Assembly (NCBI GenBank): GCA_910575605.1
Contig: CAJTEW010000005.1
Span: forward strand, 1 to 64,000
From: Lachnospiraceae bacterium
Lineage (GTDB): Bacteria > Bacillota > Clostridia > Lachnospirales > Lachnospiraceae
Length of the DNA stretch: 64,000 bases
Reading direction: 5' to 3'
Shown here: piece after piece, positions 45,109 to 53,946 of the stretch
How the letters are laid out: the number at the start of each line of letters is the position of its first letter
Position numbering within the stretch: position 1 is the stretch's first letter
Position numbers and translations under genes: made by a program
Notes under the pieces: model-generated
Database searches by the model: none
What the model saw: only the letters and a program-made list of their open reading frames with translations
Told to the model about the DNA's origin: nothing

Positions 45109-46011
45109 TTACTTCTCATCTGTGTTCCCGTCTGTACCTACAATTTCTGCCACCTCTCTGATTTCCGTTCCCTCAAAAAAATATCCTAAGATTGCCGCCG
45201 CATCATTCCCTTCCTTTGCCATCTCGTTTGCCGTATACTGGCTCATTCCAAGACCGTGGCCCACACCTCTTGTCGTAATCCTGAGCTTCCCATTATATTT
45301 CTGAAATGTAAAACAGCTAGAAGCCAGATGATAATTGCTCCGAAACTCTTCTCCGCTTATGGAATCATTTCCCACCCTTACAGTAAGCACATAGCCCGCT
45401 GTATCACATGCCGTAACCTCAGCGTCCATATCGTCAATTGTTACTGTTTGTATCTGTTCAGCTGCCTCGATATCCAGAGGACATTCCATAATTTTGAGAT
45501 AAGGATATTCCTCTCCTCCCAGCACCTCTTTTCCATCCCTTGTACTGCCGTTGCTCAAACGGAAAAAAGACGTTTTTGCCGGTTTTCCGTCATAGGTTAC
45601 TACCTGTCCCTCAGTATCCTCCCATGCATTTTCAAGCCGGGTGTAATTTGCAGATGACTTAAGGGCTCCCCAAGACTCCTCCATCTGCTCCTTTGTCCAA
45701 AAGCTTTCCTCCAGCACGGCATCCTTCCCTTCCTCCTGAAGCTTCGCATACACCCCCGTCCGCACCAGAATTGCCTGTGCCTTCAAAGCCTCCTTTTTAT
45801 AATCTGCCGGAATTTCCTTTGCCAGAATACCAATACAATATTCCTCTATAGGCATTTCCACGGTTCCAGCCTTCGTCTTGACCTTTACATATGTATCATC
45901 TATGTGAAAAGAAGTAGCCACGCTTGGCCCATTTATAAATACTGTAACAATATAGGGCAACAATACAATAATTGTAAGATAGCACATAAATGTCTTAAAT
46001 TTCTGCTGCAT
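45109..46011 (-). CDS. spoIID: Stage II sporulation protein D (SpoIID)
   Basis: Peptidoglycan-degrading lytic transglycosylase of the engulfment DMP complex. The 300 residues have an N-terminal anchor (MCYLTIIVLLPYIVTVFI), then IEEYCIGILAKEIPADYKKEALKAQAILVRTGVYA (catalytic Glu in KEIP) and the C-terminal TRGVGHGLGMSQYTANEMAKEG motif. It is followed by spoIIQ 80 bases downstream, as in many clostridia. Confidence 0.96.
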   Translation of the reverse strand: MQQKFKTFMCYLTIIVLLPYIVTVFINGPSVATSFHIDDTYVKVKTKAGTVEMPIEEYCIGILAKEIPADYKKEALKAQAILVRTGVYAKLQEEGKDAVLEESFWTKEQMEESWGALKSSANYTRLENAWEDTEGQVVTYDGKPAKTSFFRLSNGSTRDGKEVLGGEEYPYLKIMECPLDIEAAEQIQTVTIDDMDAEVTACDTAGYVLTVRVGNDSISGEEFRSNYHLASSCFTFQKYNGKLRITTRGVGHGLGMSQYTANEMAKEGNDAAAILGYFFEGTEIREVAEIVGTDGNTDEK

Positions 46012-46058
46012 AAAATAAACACCCTCCCATACATTGTATGAGACAGGTGTTTATTTTA
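46011..46058 (-). promoter_or_regulatory. Hairpin overlapping spoIID start
   Basis: A 13-bp perfect inverted repeat: TAAAATAAACACC (46011-46023) and GGTGTTTATTTTA (46046-46058), with the -10 box and ribosome site in the loop. If a longer transcript from the upstream genes reads through, this stem would cover the spoIID start codon. It may also terminate that transcript. Confidence 0.5.
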
Positions 46059-46061
46059 TGC
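46033..46061 (-). promoter_or_regulatory. Sigma-E-type promoter of spoIID
   Basis: Minus strand GCATAAA (46061-46055), 14-bp spacer, CATACAAT (46040-46033), a perfect sigma-E -10 box. The predicted start near 46026 falls within the ribosome site GGGAGG (46028-46023), so the leader is about 15 nt. Confidence 0.7.
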
Positions 46062-46080
46062 CCCTATGGGCAGATAAAAG

Positions 46081-46272
46081 TTAAGCTCTTGTTCCTTCAA
46101 CTGAGCTGTCCGCCCATCTGTCGGAAAGTTCATCCTCAAAATCCTTTTCCCTTTTCTTCATATTATGACGATGAACTGCAAATACAACTATCATAGCTAT
46201 CAGTACAATGAGTGCCGGCAGATCCCAGGCACATAACCCGAAAAAGCTATGTGAAAACATATATTCCAGCAT
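46081..46272 (-). CDS. 63-aa single-pass membrane protein
   Basis: A small protein with one membrane helix (DLPALIVLIAMIVVFAV) followed by a basic-then-acidic tail (KKREKDFEDELSD). AGGAGGG precedes the ATG and it starts 20 bases after the surface-protein gene ends, so the two are likely co-transcribed. No family is recognised. Confidence 0.7.
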   Translation of the reverse strand: MLEYMFSHSFFGLCAWDLPALIVLIAMIVVFAVHRHNMKKREKDFEDELSDRWADSSVEGTRA

Positions 46273-46292
46273 ATTCTTCCCTCCTGTTCACT

Positions 46293-49200
46293 TTACGCTG
46301 CTTCACTCTGATGCTGAATATCATACTCTGTAATTTCTCTTCTTGCCTCAAAAATCTTTTTCTGATGCTTCTTCATACTCTTTGTATAGAAAAGCTCCAC
46401 AATCAAGGCTAACAGCAAAATCAGAAAATGTAAAATACAGCATTTATGCTCATGAGGACCTGCTGCCAGCGGTACTGCTTCATCATCAACCCTGGTCAAT
46501 GTATTATCAGCCTCGTCAACCGTTACCTCCGGTACTGCCAGCGGTACTTCCTCATCTGCTACAGGAACAACTGCTGCTGGTGCCGGTGTTACCGGTGCTG
46601 GTGTCGGTGTAAATGCTGTCGGCACCGGAACTGGTGTTACCGGTACTACAGGCGTTGTCCCAGGGTTAGGAGTCGGTGTCTCTGGAGTTGGATTTTCCGG
46701 CGTTGGCTGCTCTGGCTCAGGCGTTACTGGTGTAATTGGAGAATATGTGATTACAAATTCTCTATCTCCTCTAATTATTGTCATATTAGCAATCGGAGAT
46801 TCCGGACTCCATACACCAACAGGATTATACCCTTCATTTGCAGAGGTCATTGGAACAAACGGCAGTAATGCACTTCCATCTTTTGCCGGGCTGCCGTCCT
46901 CGCCAAGTAATGTTACAACAATCTTATATAAACCATTCTCATCTGCCCCTGTAACTGTGCCATTTACAGCACGGAAAATTACTGTTGCCTGATATTTATC
47001 CGGTATTCCGTCTGGCTCATCCGGATTCTGCGGATTTGTTCCGATATCATCTACAGTGTAAATCACCTCGATAACCACATCTCCATCAATTTTTCCTGTC
47101 GGAATACCTTTTGTTTCTTCCCAAATATAATGGCAGCTGTCTTTATCTAATGTTGAAGGTATTCTGTTACTTACGTCATAAACATCTCCATCTTTAAACG
47201 GGTCACCTGTTTCATTTTTAGTAATAACAGCATCCTCCTGGAGCTTTTCGCCTTTATCAGAAACGTACTTAATTGTTACAGTCCGCTCTGGTCCTGCAAT
47301 CTCAGTTCCTTCATCTGTATCTTTCTTCGGGTCATCCGGTTCATCAGGATCTGTTACTGTAACTGTATTGTATAATTCTGTACCAACGTCTCCCTTCTGT
47401 ACTACATAACTTGCATCCAGCGTCACTGTCTGCCCTGCCGCTACAGTAATCTCTCCATCATTTGGAACAGGGATGCCTTGATACATCACTACTGCATTTT
47501 TGCCATTTGATAATACGTCACTTACTTTAACTGTCTTCTCTCTGATGCTATTATTTGTTATAGAAATCTTCCATATAATAGTATCTCCTACTGCTGCAAC
47601 AGGACTGCTGGTTCTCGTCTTTGATATATCCAAAGAGCTTCCGCCTACCGTGACATCTGCTTTATCACTCGGTTTTTCACCTTTGATATTATCACAGTCA
47701 GCACTAGCAATGTTCTCAATTAGAGTCCCTACAGGTACATTATCCTTTACTTTTGTTGTAATAAGTAAAGTTACTGATTTGCCTGGTTCTAAATCACCAA
47801 TCTGATATACGTTTCCTGCCTTCACAGCTGCTTTACCATCTACCACTGCGCTTACTTCCTCAAGCTTAGTTCTATCCAGATTATCCTTTACAATAACATT
47901 TTGGGCTGTATAGGATCCTTTATTCATTACAACAATCGTATACTCAACCGTATCCCCGGCTTTTGGACTTGCGATTTGTTCTCCATTTTTATCAAAAGCC
48001 TGTGCTGTCTTTATAATATCCAGAGGTGTCTTTTCAGGCGTAGCTGCAGGTGTAGTTTCGGTGCTGCTGGTATTATTCTCATCATCTTTTCCTGGGCTAA
48101 CTGTTGCTGTATTAACAACCTCTCCCGTTGAATTGATATCATCTTTTGTAAATGATTTTGTCACATATATGACTGCTGAACCACTTTCCGGAATAACCCC
48201 GCTCATTGCGGCACCGCCAACCCAGACTGCCCCCTTGTCTGTTACGCTGTACTCTTTTCCAGGATCGCCTGTGACAGTAATCTTATATAACAGAGTAATG
48301 CTTCCATCATCAGGAATCTCTACACTGCCATCAGTACCTGGATAGGTAATTCCAGAGTCATTGATGTCAGCTGGAACTTTATCCGTAGATTTTACAAGGC
48401 TCTTTTCAAAATCAGTAATCTTCTTTTTGGACCATGTAGCCGTATAAATAATCTCACCATTGTCATTCGCATCGTTTTTGCTAACTACCGGATTAATTGT
48501 AGGAGCCCAGCCTTCAAAGGCATATCCTTCCCTCTTTGGTGTTCCTGTGAATTCTGGTGTACTATCTCCTTCGCTAAGGCCTTCATATACCTGATCCGCA
48601 AATACAATTTCTCCCTTTACTCCATCTGTGTATATGACAGTATATGTCTTTTCTGATGTTGAATCATCATTTTCCTTCCATTTAGCATAAATAGTTGCTG
48701 AAACAGGATTATTCGTACTGCCAAGCCCTTCTTCCCAATTCAAAATAGCTTTTTCTCCAACAGGAATCGTTCCTTCTTCATCATAATACCATCCCTCGAA
48801 GGTATATCCTGTTTTGAACGGAGTTGGCAGCGGCGAAAATTCTACCTGCGTGGATGCCTCAGTTTTCTTCTCTGGCGCAATAGAAGAACCTCCCTGTGTA
48901 TCATAATTAAGCACGTAATCAGCAAATACGGTAACATTAACTGTATCCGTATCTTCAATCCATTTCCCTTTAAAAGAAATTTCTTTATATTGCCGTCCAC
49001 ACCTTTTACATTGCTGCCAGTAATACGCATAATAGTAATTCTGATAAGACTGAAAGATTATGGTTGTATTACCTGGTTTTGCTCCCTCAACATTCATCTG
49101 CAATGCCGGATAACCTTTATAGCCGTTATCTTCCGGATCTTCCGATGTATACCCTGCTAAATTCCATGTCAGATCCTTTACAATAGTAGGATCGCTATTG

Positions 49201-50372
49201 GACAATTTACGTTTAGAATCAACCGCAATCCAATCTGGTGTCACTTCTACAAGCACATTTCCACAGTAGCAGATTGCACTCTTGGTATACAGTCGCTGGT
49301 CATATCCTGTTTCTCCTACTTTTATTTCTATACTGGTTGAAGGATTTTTATATTTATACACAGGATTATTTGGATAAGTTCCAATATAAAGCTGAGCAAC
49401 TTCTTCTCCTTTAGAATAAAATCTGTCAGCAGGTGTAAAACCTGGAATCTGCGAAAGATAAGGCTCTGCCTCTTCAACGTCCTCAACCCCACACACTGCC
49501 TCATATACTTCATAAAGTCTCTCTAAGGCCTCTGCAACATCCTCACGCTCAGTAAACTCTTCATCCAGAGCCTCCCACATATCAAGCAGTGCATTTACCT
49601 GTCCGCCAATATCCTCAGCATTTTCCTTTGTGACCTCATCAGCGGAAGGAAGAGCTGCAACAGCGTCCAAAAATTCCTGGACTTCTTCTGGAACTTCTTC
49701 TACTTTTTTATCTGCATCCGATTCCTCGTCTGCCTCCTCCTTTGAAGTTTCCACATACCGTACTACAACCTCTGCCTCTGCTGCCACACTTCTAATGATA
49801 TACTCATCCGGATTTCCTGTCCTCTCAATATCAGTTTCATTTACTCTGACGCTTTCAACTTCCCATCCCTCATTTGGGACAACACGGAAAATGAAATCAC
49901 TGCCTTCCTGAACGTCTTTCGTAAAGGACTGCGTATCCACCTGCTGCCCGTCAACCCATACAGTACCTGCCGTTAAATCATTTTCACTGAATTTAACAGC
50001 ATATGTGTTCACCTGCTCCGGTGCTTCTGCCGGTACTGTATCCGCTGGAGCTGTCTCCACCTCTTCTGATACTACGGGTGTTTCCGATACTACGGGTGTT
50101 TCCGGTACTACGGATTCTTCTGGCTCTACAGGCACTTCCGATACTTCTGGTACTACGGATTCTTCCGGCTCTGCCTCTGGCTGAGACTCCACCGGCACTT
50201 CCACCTCTGGCTGCTCTCTCGGTTCCGGAACGCCTTCTGAATAGCCGGGCTCTGTCTCGGTAATCTCTTCAGCCTTAACAACACTCATATCACCAAGAAA
50301 TGTGGTGAATATCATTGCAAATGCTAAAAAGAGCGCCAGACTTCTTCTGCCTTTCCCTTTTCTCGCTTTCAT
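46293..50372 (-). CDS. Large multidomain cell-surface protein
   Basis: A 1359-residue secreted protein. Signal peptide (SLALFLAFAMIFTTFLGDMSVVKA), a Pro/Glu/Val-rich low-complexity segment (about 40-125), two InlB/Listeria-Bacteroides-type repeats ending in GYTFEGWYYDEEG and GYAFEGWAP (about 484-650), three DUF11-like isopeptide-type modules (from about 657, 782 and 911), a MucBP-like domain (about 1031), a Pro/Thr linker, then a membrane helix (HFLILLLALIVELFY, about 1306-1328) and a cytoplasmic tail. There is no LPxTG motif, so it is membrane- rather than sortase-anchored. ATG 50372 has AAGGAG upstream. Confidence 0.9.
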   Translation of the reverse strand: MKARKGKGRRSLALFLAFAMIFTTFLGDMSVVKAEEITETEPGYSEGVPEPREQPEVEVPVESQPEAEPEESVVPEVSEVPVEPEESVVPETPVVSETPVVSEEVETAPADTVPAEAPEQVNTYAVKFSENDLTAGTVWVDGQQVDTQSFTKDVQEGSDFIFRVVPNEGWEVESVRVNETDIERTGNPDEYIIRSVAAEAEVVVRYVETSKEEADEESDADKKVEEVPEEVQEFLDAVAALPSADEVTKENAEDIGGQVNALLDMWEALDEEFTEREDVAEALERLYEVYEAVCGVEDVEEAEPYLSQIPGFTPADRFYSKGEEVAQLYIGTYPNNPVYKYKNPSTSIEIKVGETGYDQRLYTKSAICYCGNVLVEVTPDWIAVDSKRKLSNSDPTIVKDLTWNLAGYTSEDPEDNGYKGYPALQMNVEGAKPGNTTIIFQSYQNYYYAYYWQQCKRCGRQYKEISFKGKWIEDTDTVNVTVFADYVLNYDTQGGSSIAPEKKTEASTQVEFSPLPTPFKTGYTFEGWYYDEEGTIPVGEKAILNWEEGLGSTNNPVSATIYAKWKENDDSTSEKTYTVIYTDGVKGEIVFADQVYEGLSEGDSTPEFTGTPKREGYAFEGWAPTINPVVSKNDANDNGEIIYTATWSKKKITDFEKSLVKSTDKVPADINDSGITYPGTDGSVEIPDDGSITLLYKITVTGDPGKEYSVTDKGAVWVGGAAMSGVIPESGSAVIYVTKSFTKDDINSTGEVVNTATVSPGKDDENNTSSTETTPAATPEKTPLDIIKTAQAFDKNGEQIASPKAGDTVEYTIVVMNKGSYTAQNVIVKDNLDRTKLEEVSAVVDGKAAVKAGNVYQIGDLEPGKSVTLLITTKVKDNVPVGTLIENIASADCDNIKGEKPSDKADVTVGGSSLDISKTRTSSPVAAVGDTIIWKISITNNSIREKTVKVSDVLSNGKNAVVMYQGIPVPNDGEITVAAGQTVTLDASYVVQKGDVGTELYNTVTVTDPDEPDDPKKDTDEGTEIAGPERTVTIKYVSDKGEKLQEDAVITKNETGDPFKDGDVYDVSNRIPSTLDKDSCHYIWEETKGIPTGKIDGDVVIEVIYTVDDIGTNPQNPDEPDGIPDKYQATVIFRAVNGTVTGADENGLYKIVVTLLGEDGSPAKDGSALLPFVPMTSANEGYNPVGVWSPESPIANMTIIRGDREFVITYSPITPVTPEPEQPTPENPTPETPTPNPGTTPVVPVTPVPVPTAFTPTPAPVTPAPAAVVPVADEEVPLAVPEVTVDEADNTLTRVDDEAVPLAAGPHEHKCCILHFLILLLALIVELFYTKSMKKHQKKIFEARREITEYDIQHQSEAA

Positions 50373-50554
50373 AAGCACTTTCTCCTTTTCTAAATAAATT
50401 TTGAATAGTTACTATGTAAAGCAAATTATTTTTTACTTTACACCTATATAGACTGGTTTCACCGAGAAAATTGCTCACTTTTTTAAGGTATTTTTAAGAA
50501 TTTTTTGCTGACTGTATTATAAACTTTAATTTAGAATACTAAATAGGTCAAAAA

Positions 50555-50587
50555 TAAAGTCAGGAACCTATATTATAGATTCCTGGC
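50555..50587 (-). terminator. Weak terminator-like hairpin in the 50.4-50.7 kb gap
   Basis: Stem GTCAGGAA (50559-50566) and TTCCTGGC (50580-50587) with one mismatch/wobble; TTTATTTTT follows on the minus strand. The 313-bp gap between the surface-protein gene and repeat R7 otherwise shows only AT-rich sequence that may hold the promoter of the surface-protein gene. Confidence 0.4.
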
Positions 50588-50683
50588 TCTATGATAGTTC
50601 TTTATGTGTTTTGTTCTCCTTTTAGGGAACGTGACTGTTCGACCATCAGTTCAAAAATAAAGCAAAACTTATCGGACAGCCGC

Positions 50684-50721
50684 TTGGGGACGGGGTATTT
50701 TTAAAAATACCCCGTCCCCAA
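50684..50721. repeat. Palindromic repeat, copy R7
   Basis: Perfect 34-bp palindrome at 50686-50719 (GGGGACGGGGTATTTTT and its complement), extended by TT/AA. No tail. It contains the stop of the sigma-factor gene (TAA at 50703-50701). Confidence 0.96.
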
Positions 50722-51273
50722 CATCTCACGCAGTTCTTTGTATCCTCTGTTCAGATACCGTGTTACGCTGCTTATACTGCACTCCATATAATCCGCTATA
50801 TCATTCAGACTCATATTTCCAGTATATTTTAGTATAATTGCATTTCTCTCCTTAACTGACAATTGCATAAGCGCCTGTGTCAGTTTTTCATGCTCAAGAA
50901 TTTTAAATACCATTTCTTCTGGATTTGAAGTTGCGCTTTTATCTACAACAATTTCCAGTTCCTTGTCTCCTGATGCGCTCCTCCTTTTCCTCTCCATTGC
51001 CATATCATAACATACCCGCAAATTAATCTGGCGAAGCCATGTATTAAAATAGAATGGCTCCTTAAGCTTTTTTATATTTTTTAATGCTGCTATGTACACT
51101 TCCTGAATCGCATCCTGTGCATAATAATCATCCCGCAGGTATTTTCTTGTAAATGCATACTGTGCCTCGTATGTCAACGCATATAATTCTGCAAATGCAT
51201 CACTGTCATTTTCCTGTGCCCGTCTCACTAATGCTGCCATATATGTCCGGTCCGCTGTTATTTTGTTTCCCAT
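50701..51273 (-). CDS. RNA polymerase sigma-70-like factor
   Basis: A 190-residue sigma factor with region 2 (AFTRKYLRDDYYAQDAIQEVYIAALKNIKKLKEPFYFNTWLRQINLRVCYD) and region 4 (QLSVKERNAIILKYTGNMSLNDIADYMECSISSVTRYLNRGYKELREM). It lies downstream of an unknown protein and upstream of the large surface-protein gene, so it may direct surface-protein expression. No anti-sigma is visible; the small protein 51312-51773 may fill that role. The last six residues (LGTGYF) and stop come from R7. ATG 51273 is preferred over GTG 51282. Confidence 0.88.
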   Translation of the reverse strand: MGNKITADRTYMAALVRRAQENDSDAFAELYALTYEAQYAFTRKYLRDDYYAQDAIQEVYIAALKNIKKLKEPFYFNTWLRQINLRVCYDMAMERKRRSASGDKELEIVVDKSATSNPEEMVFKILEHEKLTQALMQLSVKERNAIILKYTGNMSLNDIADYMECSISSVTRYLNRGYKELREMLGTGYF

Positions 51274-51311
51274 CTGCTCCACCAGCCGACTTTGTTTATT
51301 GTTTATAGATT

Positions 51312-51773
51312 TTATGGAAAGCTATATAAACTCCACGCTGTACTTTCATTCGGGAGGTCTTTCATAATGGAAACCATTTCTTTGATTTCAGCAAACTGTT
51401 CTTCGTCGCATTCATCGAGCCACGGCTGATAACTCAGGAATATATAAGGCGCATGCACTGCTATTTGTTTAAAAATCATTCCCGCCTTCTTTCCGGTCTG
51501 TTCAAGATGTATCTCAAACCGGCAGAACTGGCTGTCGTAAAGCACCAGATTGCCACCTGTTTCCTCTGTAAGGTCTATAATCTCTGGTCTGTATAATATT
51601 CTTTTTTCTTCATCAAAATCTTCTATATATGCTACTATAATTTCATCATACGGAATTTTAAACTCTACATGGCAGAGGTCTGACACATCAATATACTTCT
51701 TATCACAGGAAATCTTCCCTGCTTGTATTAGCACAGATGTATTATCTCGTTCTTTTCCTGACATAATGCGCAT
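51312..51773 (-). CDS. Conserved hypothetical protein (possible sigma-factor partner)
   Basis: A 153-residue soluble protein without signal peptide or membrane segment; mixed beta/alpha content (KISCDKKYIDVSDLCHVEFKIPYDEIIVAYIEDFDEEKRIL). No family is recognised. AGGGGG precedes the ATG. It is followed by the sigma-factor gene after about 38 bases, suggesting an operon and a possible role in controlling that sigma factor; this is inference from position. Confidence 0.75.
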   Translation of the reverse strand: MRIMSGKERDNTSVLIQAGKISCDKKYIDVSDLCHVEFKIPYDEIIVAYIEDFDEEKRILYRPEIIDLTEETGGNLVLYDSQFCRFEIHLEQTGKKAGMIFKQIAVHAPYIFLSYQPWLDECDEEQFAEIKEMVSIMKDLPNESTAWSLYSFP

Positions 51774-51952
51774 TGTTCGTCCCCCTAAACGGTACAGTTA
51801 CTATATAATTCACAATAGAACCCGTATTGCGAAAATATAATTATTATTCTAATATTTTACGTTTGATGTTACCATTAAACAGATAATTTGTCAATCTGCC
51901 AGCGGCGTTTTGACATGTTAAGAAAAGGAGAAAACATTTAGAAAGTATCATA

Positions 51953-51992
51953 AAAACTGCCACACTTAAATTTATTTAAATGCAGCAGTTTT
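51953..51992 (-). terminator. Terminator of the PTS operon
   Basis: Stem AAAACTGC (51953-51960) and GCAGTTTT (51985-51992) with AT-rich loop; TTTTTATG follows on the minus strand. It lies 14-50 bases beyond the EI stop. Confidence 0.7.
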
Positions 51993-52005
51993 TTGTTTTG
52001 CACTT

Positions 52006-53649
52006 TTACTTTTTCATTTTATACTCTCTTACATTTGTTTCCCGAATAATCTTTCGTATTTGAAGAATACTTTCCGGAGACATGGACAGTTCATCCACCT
52101 CCATTGCTAAAAATTCCTTTGTAATCTGCGGGTCCGCTCCCAGCTCTCCACAGATTCCTACCCATATTCCTGCCTGGTGCGCATTTTCTACTACCATAGA
52201 AATCATACGCAGAACAGATGGATGATGTGCATCATAAAATTCGTCAAGCTTTGTATTCTGGCGGTCAATGGCAAGTGCGTACTGAGTCAGGTCGTTTGTT
52301 CCAATACTGAAAAAATCTACTTCCCTGGCAAGCTCTTTACTTATAAATACAGCTGCAGGAGTTTCTATCATAATGCCTTGTTCCAAATTACCATAAGGAA
52401 TCCCTTCCGCTTTAAGCTCTGCCTTAACTTTAGAAACAATCTCCTTAATTCTTCTGATTTCTTTTATACTAGTAATCATTGGATACATAATTGCAATTTT
52501 TCCATAATTGCTTGCCCTATAAAGAGCCCGAAGCTGTGTTTCAAATATTTCAGGACGCATAAGACAAATACGAATTGCACGGCAGCCAAGCGCGGGATTT
52601 TCCTCCTGCTCCATTCCAAAGTAATCACATTTTTTATCAGCTCCGATATCCAGTGTCCGAATGATAATCCGCCTGCCTTCCATTTTCTCTGCTGCCTGTT
52701 TGTATATCTGAAACTGTTCCTCTTCGGTAGGATAATCTTCCTTTTCCATATAAATAAATTCTGTCCGGAAAAGTCCAACTCCCTCCGCATCGTTTCTAAC
52801 AGCCGCATCTATATCCTCCACAGAGCCTATATTCGCGTACAGCATCACCTTCTGTCCGTCAGACGTAGTACTCTCTTTTCCCCTCAACTGCTGAAGCATT
52901 TTCTGCTTTTGATGTTCCTGCTGCTTTTTAAGCTGCATCTCTTTACAAGTTTCTTCATCCGGCTCAACATATATCAATCCTGCCTCTCCATCTACAATCC
53001 CAAGCTTTCCGTCTATAGAATCATCCAGCGGAAGCTCTACACGAGCCACTGCAGGTATCGCCATCATTCTTGCCAGAATTGCAGTGTGAGAATTTGATGA
53101 ACCTAGAGTTGTCACAAAAGACAGTACCTTACTTTTATCAAGCTGTATTGTTTCTGACGGAGCCAGCTCCCTGGCAGCAATAATTACCGGCTCATCTGAA
53201 ATAAATATTTCATCTGAAGCTCCTTTTAATATATTAAGAAGTCTTTCGGAAACATCCTTAACATCTGCTGCCCGCTCTTTCATGTAGCTATCATCCATTT
53301 GTGCAAATATTTCTGCAATCTTTTTTCCTGTCTCAAAAACTGCATACTCGATATTTACATTTTTGCTTTGCACAATTGCTTCTACTGATTCATTAAAATC
53401 TATATCCTCTAATATCATCTGATGGGCTTCAAATATAGCAGCATTTTCTTCTCCCAAATCTTTCAGTGCTTTTTCATATAAAATATCAAGCTGCCGGGCA
53501 GCCTCCTTTTTTGCATCCCTAAAACGAATAAGCTCCTTATCTGTATCCGTAACCGATATACAGTTTATTTCCTGCCCGCGCTTTTTATATACACGAATCC
53601 TTCCTATGGCAATACCGCCAGACACACCTTTTCCATTATATATCTGCAT
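52006..53649 (-). CDS. ptsI: PTS enzyme I (phosphoenolpyruvate-protein phosphotransferase)
   Basis: Transfers phosphate from PEP to HPr. The 547 residues contain the HPr-binding/His domain (SSNSHTAILARMMAIPAV with the active His), the PEP domain (GIGLFRTEFIYM-type sequence GVGLFRTEFIYMEKEDYPTEEEQ), and the C-terminal FFSIGTNDLTQYALAIDRQN and ICGELGADP signatures. Length is normal. It is the last gene of a sugar-specific PTS operon instead of being in a ptsHI locus, so it may be a dedicated EI. Confidence 0.95.
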   Translation of the reverse strand: MQIYNGKGVSGGIAIGRIRVYKKRGQEINCISVTDTDKELIRFRDAKKEAARQLDILYEKALKDLGEENAAIFEAHQMILEDIDFNESVEAIVQSKNVNIEYAVFETGKKIAEIFAQMDDSYMKERAADVKDVSERLLNILKGASDEIFISDEPVIIAARELAPSETIQLDKSKVLSFVTTLGSSNSHTAILARMMAIPAVARVELPLDDSIDGKLGIVDGEAGLIYVEPDEETCKEMQLKKQQEHQKQKMLQQLRGKESTTSDGQKVMLYANIGSVEDIDAAVRNDAEGVGLFRTEFIYMEKEDYPTEEEQFQIYKQAAEKMEGRRIIIRTLDIGADKKCDYFGMEQEENPALGCRAIRICLMRPEIFETQLRALYRASNYGKIAIMYPMITSIKEIRRIKEIVSKVKAELKAEGIPYGNLEQGIMIETPAAVFISKELAREVDFFSIGTNDLTQYALAIDRQNTKLDEFYDAHHPSVLRMISMVVENAHQAGIWVGICGELGADPQITKEFLAMEVDELSMSPESILQIRKIIRETNVREYKMKK

Positions 53650-53687
53650 AACTTTGTCCCCTTTACGATATTCGAATAGAATTCTAA

Positions 53688-53945
53688 TTACAGATTTTCT
53701 TTCATAAGACTGATGATTTTATCATATGCTGCATCTTCATCTTCCCCGTCGAATATTACAGTCACTTCGTCACCTTTCTTTACCCCAAGGCCCATAATAC
53801 CAATAATTCCTTTACAATCAACAGTTTTTTCACCCCTGGCAATTTTTACATCACATGCAAATGCTCTTGCCGCCTTTGCTAAAATACCTGCCGGACGGGC
53901 ATGAATCCCCATTGCATCAGAGATAGTATATTTGAACTCTTTCAT
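53688..53945 (-). CDS. ptsH: HPr-like phosphocarrier lacking the Ser46 site
   Basis: An 85-residue HPr: MGIHARPAG carries the phosphorylatable His15. At position 46, where HPr kinase phosphorylates a Ser, the sequence is CKGIIGIMG, i.e. Gly46. The domain is otherwise full length. It can accept phosphate from EI but should not be a target of HPr kinase, so it should not feed CcpA control. ATG 53945 is used, two bases after the glycohydrolase stop. Confidence 0.93.
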   Translation of the reverse strand: MKEFKYTISDAMGIHARPAGILAKAARAFACDVKIARGEKTVDCKGIIGIMGLGVKKGDEVTVIFDGEDEDAAYDKIISLMKENL

Positions 53946-53946
53946 T

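Noticed and set aside
46293-46620. LPxTG-type sortase anchor at the end of the surface protein
   Set aside because: No LPxTG-like motif precedes the membrane helix, and the cytoplasmic tail is about 30 residues, too long for a sorting signal.
52177-53097. Plus-strand 306-aa ORF opposite ptsI
   Set aside because: Antisense to enzyme I; composition (Cys/His/Phe-rich) is typical of a shadow frame.
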